Part shown: piece after piece, positions 62,151 through 64,000 of the stretch | How the letters are laid out: every line of letters starts with the position of its first letter | Numbering within the stretch: position 1 is the first letter of the stretch | From: Mycobacterium angelicum | Lineage (GTDB): Bacteria; Actinomycetota; Actinomycetes; Mycobacteriales; Mycobacteriaceae | Reading direction: 5' to 3' | DNA length: 64,000 nucleotides | Assembly (NCBI RefSeq): GCF_002086155.1 | Contig: NZ_MVHE01000008.1 | Coordinates: 88,362 to 152,361 of the forward strand | Notes under the pieces: generated by a model | What the model saw: the letters and a program-made list of their open reading frames with translations, nothing else | Databases searched by the model: none | What the model was told of the DNA's origin: nothing | Made by a program: the position numbers and the translations under genes

Positions 62151-62440
62151 CGGCCATCGACTTTCCCCAGCCTGACCCGAATCACGGGCTGGGCGTCCGT
62201 GGGCGTGCCGTCATCGCCGATAGTCACCGTCTGGTTGACGAACAACCGCACTACGGCGGGTCAGTGGTAGCCGAAACCGATGCTGCCACATCGACTTTCG
62301 CAACCGTCGAAATGTGCTTTGGTTTGGCACACGGAATGACGCCCTGGCGGCTCAGTGCGGTGTAGAAGTCCTTGAAATCGCCATTAAGTCGTTGCCGCGC
62401 CGCGCCGCGCCGCGCCGAGCGTGCATGCCCGGCGCCTTAA
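62120..62440 (-). pseudogene. Mce-associated membrane protein fragment, frameshifted
   Basis: The 3' end of an Mce-associated protein. One frame gives LNGDFKDFYTALSRQGVIP, AKPKHISTVAKVDVAASVSA, then a stop. The next frame carries on with AVVRLFVNQTVTIGDDGTPT, DAQPVIRVRLGKVDGRWLVS, HFDPV and TAA at 62120. One frameshift near 62275 joins the two parts. The N-terminal membrane part is missing. Such genes usually sit beside mce operons; none is in the window. The 5' limit is approximate. Confidence 0.62.
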
Positions 62441-62925
62441 ACGCCTGCGGCCGTAGTGGACAAGAAAAGGCGAGGAGGGCACACCGGTGTTTGTCTGTCA
62501 GAGTTTGACCGAAAGAGCGCGGCGGTGTGGTTGATGTGCGAGCAGCCCGCGCTGGTGGTCGGCGACCGCAGCCGCCGGACGGTGTGGCCAGAACCCAAGC
62601 GCTGGGCACACCCGAGCGGTGCGCGATTGCTTTACTGCATCGGCCAAGTGCTGTTGGTCTACCTCTTCGGGGTATTTGGCCTTGGTTGCGACTTCCTCGA
62701 CGGGAGCCAGCGGATAGTCGTTGTCGGCGAGCCAACAGATGTCGTCGATAGGTTTCGCGCACAATCGCAAGCAGTGCCGGCTACGGTCTGATGGAAGGTG
62801 CGAGGCGGCTCGGCCGCCGGCTGCGGTCACCTGTTACTCCTGCCAAACTCACTCCCAAGCCTGAGGGTTGGCCGTCGCTAACGGCTGTGCAGAGGCCGCG
62901 CCTGGCGGCAGGCCGGCTAATCGGC
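62441..62925. other. Unassigned, probably decayed DNA
   Basis: About 480 bp. A GC-rich GCCGC repeat run lies near 62397-62415 just before it. A minus-strand frame around 62500-62830 reads partly like protein (RLCAKPIDDICWLADNDYPL and PVEEVATKAKYPEEVDQQHL), but I cannot assign it. No intact gene, terminal repeat or insertion sequence was recognised. Confidence 0.3.
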
Positions 62926-63499
62926 TCACATCTCATATACCGCGACGAGGAACTGGATCGCCATTCCGGCGGCCATGGCGGCTTGTGCGAGAGTCCCGAG
63001 GGATTTGAATCTCGTGGTGGCGAGGCCGGTGAGGTAGCGCCGTATCCAGAAAACCGTTGCGGCCGCGAAGATCAGGGCGCCCAGCCAGCTCGCTGCGGTG
63101 AACCAGTTGAGCGATCCGCTGTTTGCTGATGCGCTCGTCGTCGCCGTGTCGATGCCCGGCATCGAGGCCGCGGCCTGCGGAGGCGATGGGTCAGCGGCCA
63201 GATGACCGTCCATGGCGGCATACATCCAGGCCGTGGCCAGCATCATCATGGCGTGGTAGCCGCCCAACCGCAGCTGGTCGGCCGCGCGGGCGGCAACGAT
63301 GGTGATCGTCGCGAACCACATGGTCGCCAGCAGGAAAAGCATCGCGGGCAGTGTTGGCGACCGCCATCAGCACGTGCAAGCTGTGGCTGACGATGACCGA
63401 CCATGGGCGGCGTTGGGTGAGGATCGGTAGCGCGCATTCAACGGCGCCCAGCGCGAACAACCCGGTGACGGTCCACCGCAGCAGAACGTCGTGGATCAT
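62926..63499 (-). pseudogene. DUF5134 membrane protein (Rv0970-like), frameshifted
   Basis: N-terminal part from ATG 63499: MIHDVLLRWTVTGLFALGAV, ECALPILTQRRPWSVIVSHS, LHVLMAVA. The frame is lost near 63350 and continues in another frame with MLFLLATMWFATITIVAARA, YHAMMMLATAWMYAAMDGHL, and the C-terminal helices ending IQFLVAVYEM. A short deletion there would explain both the shift and the missing loop. Its ATG overlaps the stop of the P-type ATPase fragment (ATGA), as expected for the ctpV-Rv0970 pair of the copper operon. Confidence 0.68.
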
Positions 63500-63735
63500 G
63501 TGGTCGCGGGGCGCTCGGACAGGGCTTCCATCGTCTTGTCGCGGCCAAAGTGGCGTAGTCGCAGGGAGTTGGTAACCACGCTGACTGAAGACAGGGCCCA
63601 TCGCCGCGCCTGCCACGACGGGGTTGAGCAGCCCGAATGCGGCCAGGGGGTGGCGGCGGTGTTGTAGCCAAAGGCCCAGCCCAGGTTCTGGTGGATCGTG
63701 CGCAGGGTTTGGCGTGACAGTTGCAGCGAGCGCAC
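63496..63735 (-). pseudogene. C-terminal end of a copper-transporting P-type ATPase (CtpV-like), frameshifted
   Basis: About 80 codons: LSRQTLRTIHQNLGWAFGYN, TAA, then in a second frame PLAAFGLLNPVVAGAAMG, then back in the first frame SSVSVVTNSLRLRHFGRD. This is the last membrane region of CopA/CtpV-type ATPases. Two compensating frameshifts are present and the remaining ~650 residues are absent upstream. The stop overlaps the DUF5134 start, pointing to the 3' end of a csoR-ctpV type copper operon. Confidence 0.68.
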
Positions 63736-64000
63736 GACACCGTTGCCACTACCCGCCTCCGTGCGGGTCGAGGCAATCCGTCACGGTGACGTATTACCGA
63801 CGGAGAAGCCCCGACGGCGGGGGCCGGTGGCCAATCGGCGGCTGTTACCCCAGTTGGCTTTCAATCGGCGGAGGGCCGTGCCTATCGCTACATTGGTGGT
63901 TCAGTCAGCGTCCTCCGTTGGTTCTGGTCGATTTGTCAACGGCAAGGCGGGTTCCAGTCATCGTCGCAACGGCTGATGGTCTGGTGAGGTTAGCAGGGCA
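63736..64000. other. Unassigned right end of window
   Basis: About 265 bp after the break in the ATPase gene. No reading frame on either strand continues the ATPase, and no family or inverted terminal repeat is seen. The break point is near 63735-63780, so a deletion or insertion boundary is likely here. Confidence 0.25.

Noticed and set aside
62397..62415. GCCGC-type repeat as a CRISPR or IS end
   Set aside because: It is a short simple-sequence run with no spacers, no matching partner and no transposase nearby.
63698..63976. 92-residue plus-strand ORF at the right edge
   Set aside because: It overlaps the antisense of the ATPase remnant, is Arg-rich and low-complexity, and has no domain features.
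1..64000. tRNA, rRNA, CRISPR arrays or an intact prophage
   Set aside because: No cloverleaf-like sequences, rRNA segments, regular spaced repeats or phage structural genes were recognised on either strand by reading; small RNAs could still be missed.

Overview
The window is chromosomal DNA of a slow-growing Mycobacterium related to the M. tuberculosis complex. It is GC-rich, uses many GTG starts, and carries PE, PPE, EccB and EccC genes. Its gene order follows M. tuberculosis H37Rv from whiB5 (Rv0022c) to dnaB (Rv0058), with several insertions. Rv numbers are given from remembered gene order and protein lengths, not from a search. Species was not determined.

Region 1 (1-16.7 kb) is a type VII secretion (ESX) related locus. 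After the first codons of whiB5 come an XRE-type regulator, an NlpC/P60 hydrolase, two DUF4226 proteins, an EspC-like and an EspD/EspH-like protein, a DUF5631-type protein and a YbaB-like protein (Rv0023-Rv0030 equivalents). They continue directly into eccB, a fused three-ATPase eccC, PE and PPE. This matches the front half of ESX-2 (eccB2-eccC2-PE36-PPE69), but no esx pair, espG, eccD, mycP, eccE or eccA follows. A Ser/Thr kinase with a PknH-like sensor domain and two probable lipoproteins come next. H37Rv has only Rv0023-Rv0030 here, so those genes may be relics of this system.

Region 2 (16.8-44.4 kb) is the Rv0036c-Rv0051 backbone: mycothiol-dependent-isomerase-like protein, MFS, YqgE, Rv0039c, Mtc28, LeuS, MarR, GntR, LLM oxidoreductase, alpha/beta hydrolase, Ino1, PadR, a DUF1707 protein, a DUF5318 protein, PonA1 and a GT87 enzyme. 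Insertions are a mirrored duplication of a bile-acid-symporter-like gene with a Cys-tailed membrane protein, an SDR after leuS, a polar amino-acid ABC transporter, and an OYE/epimerase/SDR/TetR group.

Region 3 (44.4-50.4 kb) holds Rv0052, the rpsF-ssb-rpsR1-rplI operon and an intein-free dnaB. Between Rv0052 and rpsF lies a lower-GC two-gene cassette: a radical SAM/SPASM enzyme and, just upstream of it, a 65-residue peptide with a strong ribosome binding site. This is a likely RiPP (ribosomally made, modified peptide) system and the best candidate for something undescribed.

Region 4 (50.4-64 kb) is accessory. It has a VOC protein, an ArsR-SRPBCC pair with an operator over the start codon, a divergent NrtR / SPFH-NAD-kinase-like group with two matching palindromes, a fused HadA/HadB-type dehydratase, SDR and reductase genes, a glucose-dehydrogenase-like enzyme and an MFS exporter. 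From about 58.3 kb it is mixed with decayed genes: an SDR fragment, a protease fragment, a CAP protein with one internal stop, an Mce-associated protein, and the end of a copper-ATPase operon. No tRNA, rRNA, CRISPR array or intact insertion sequence was recognised.
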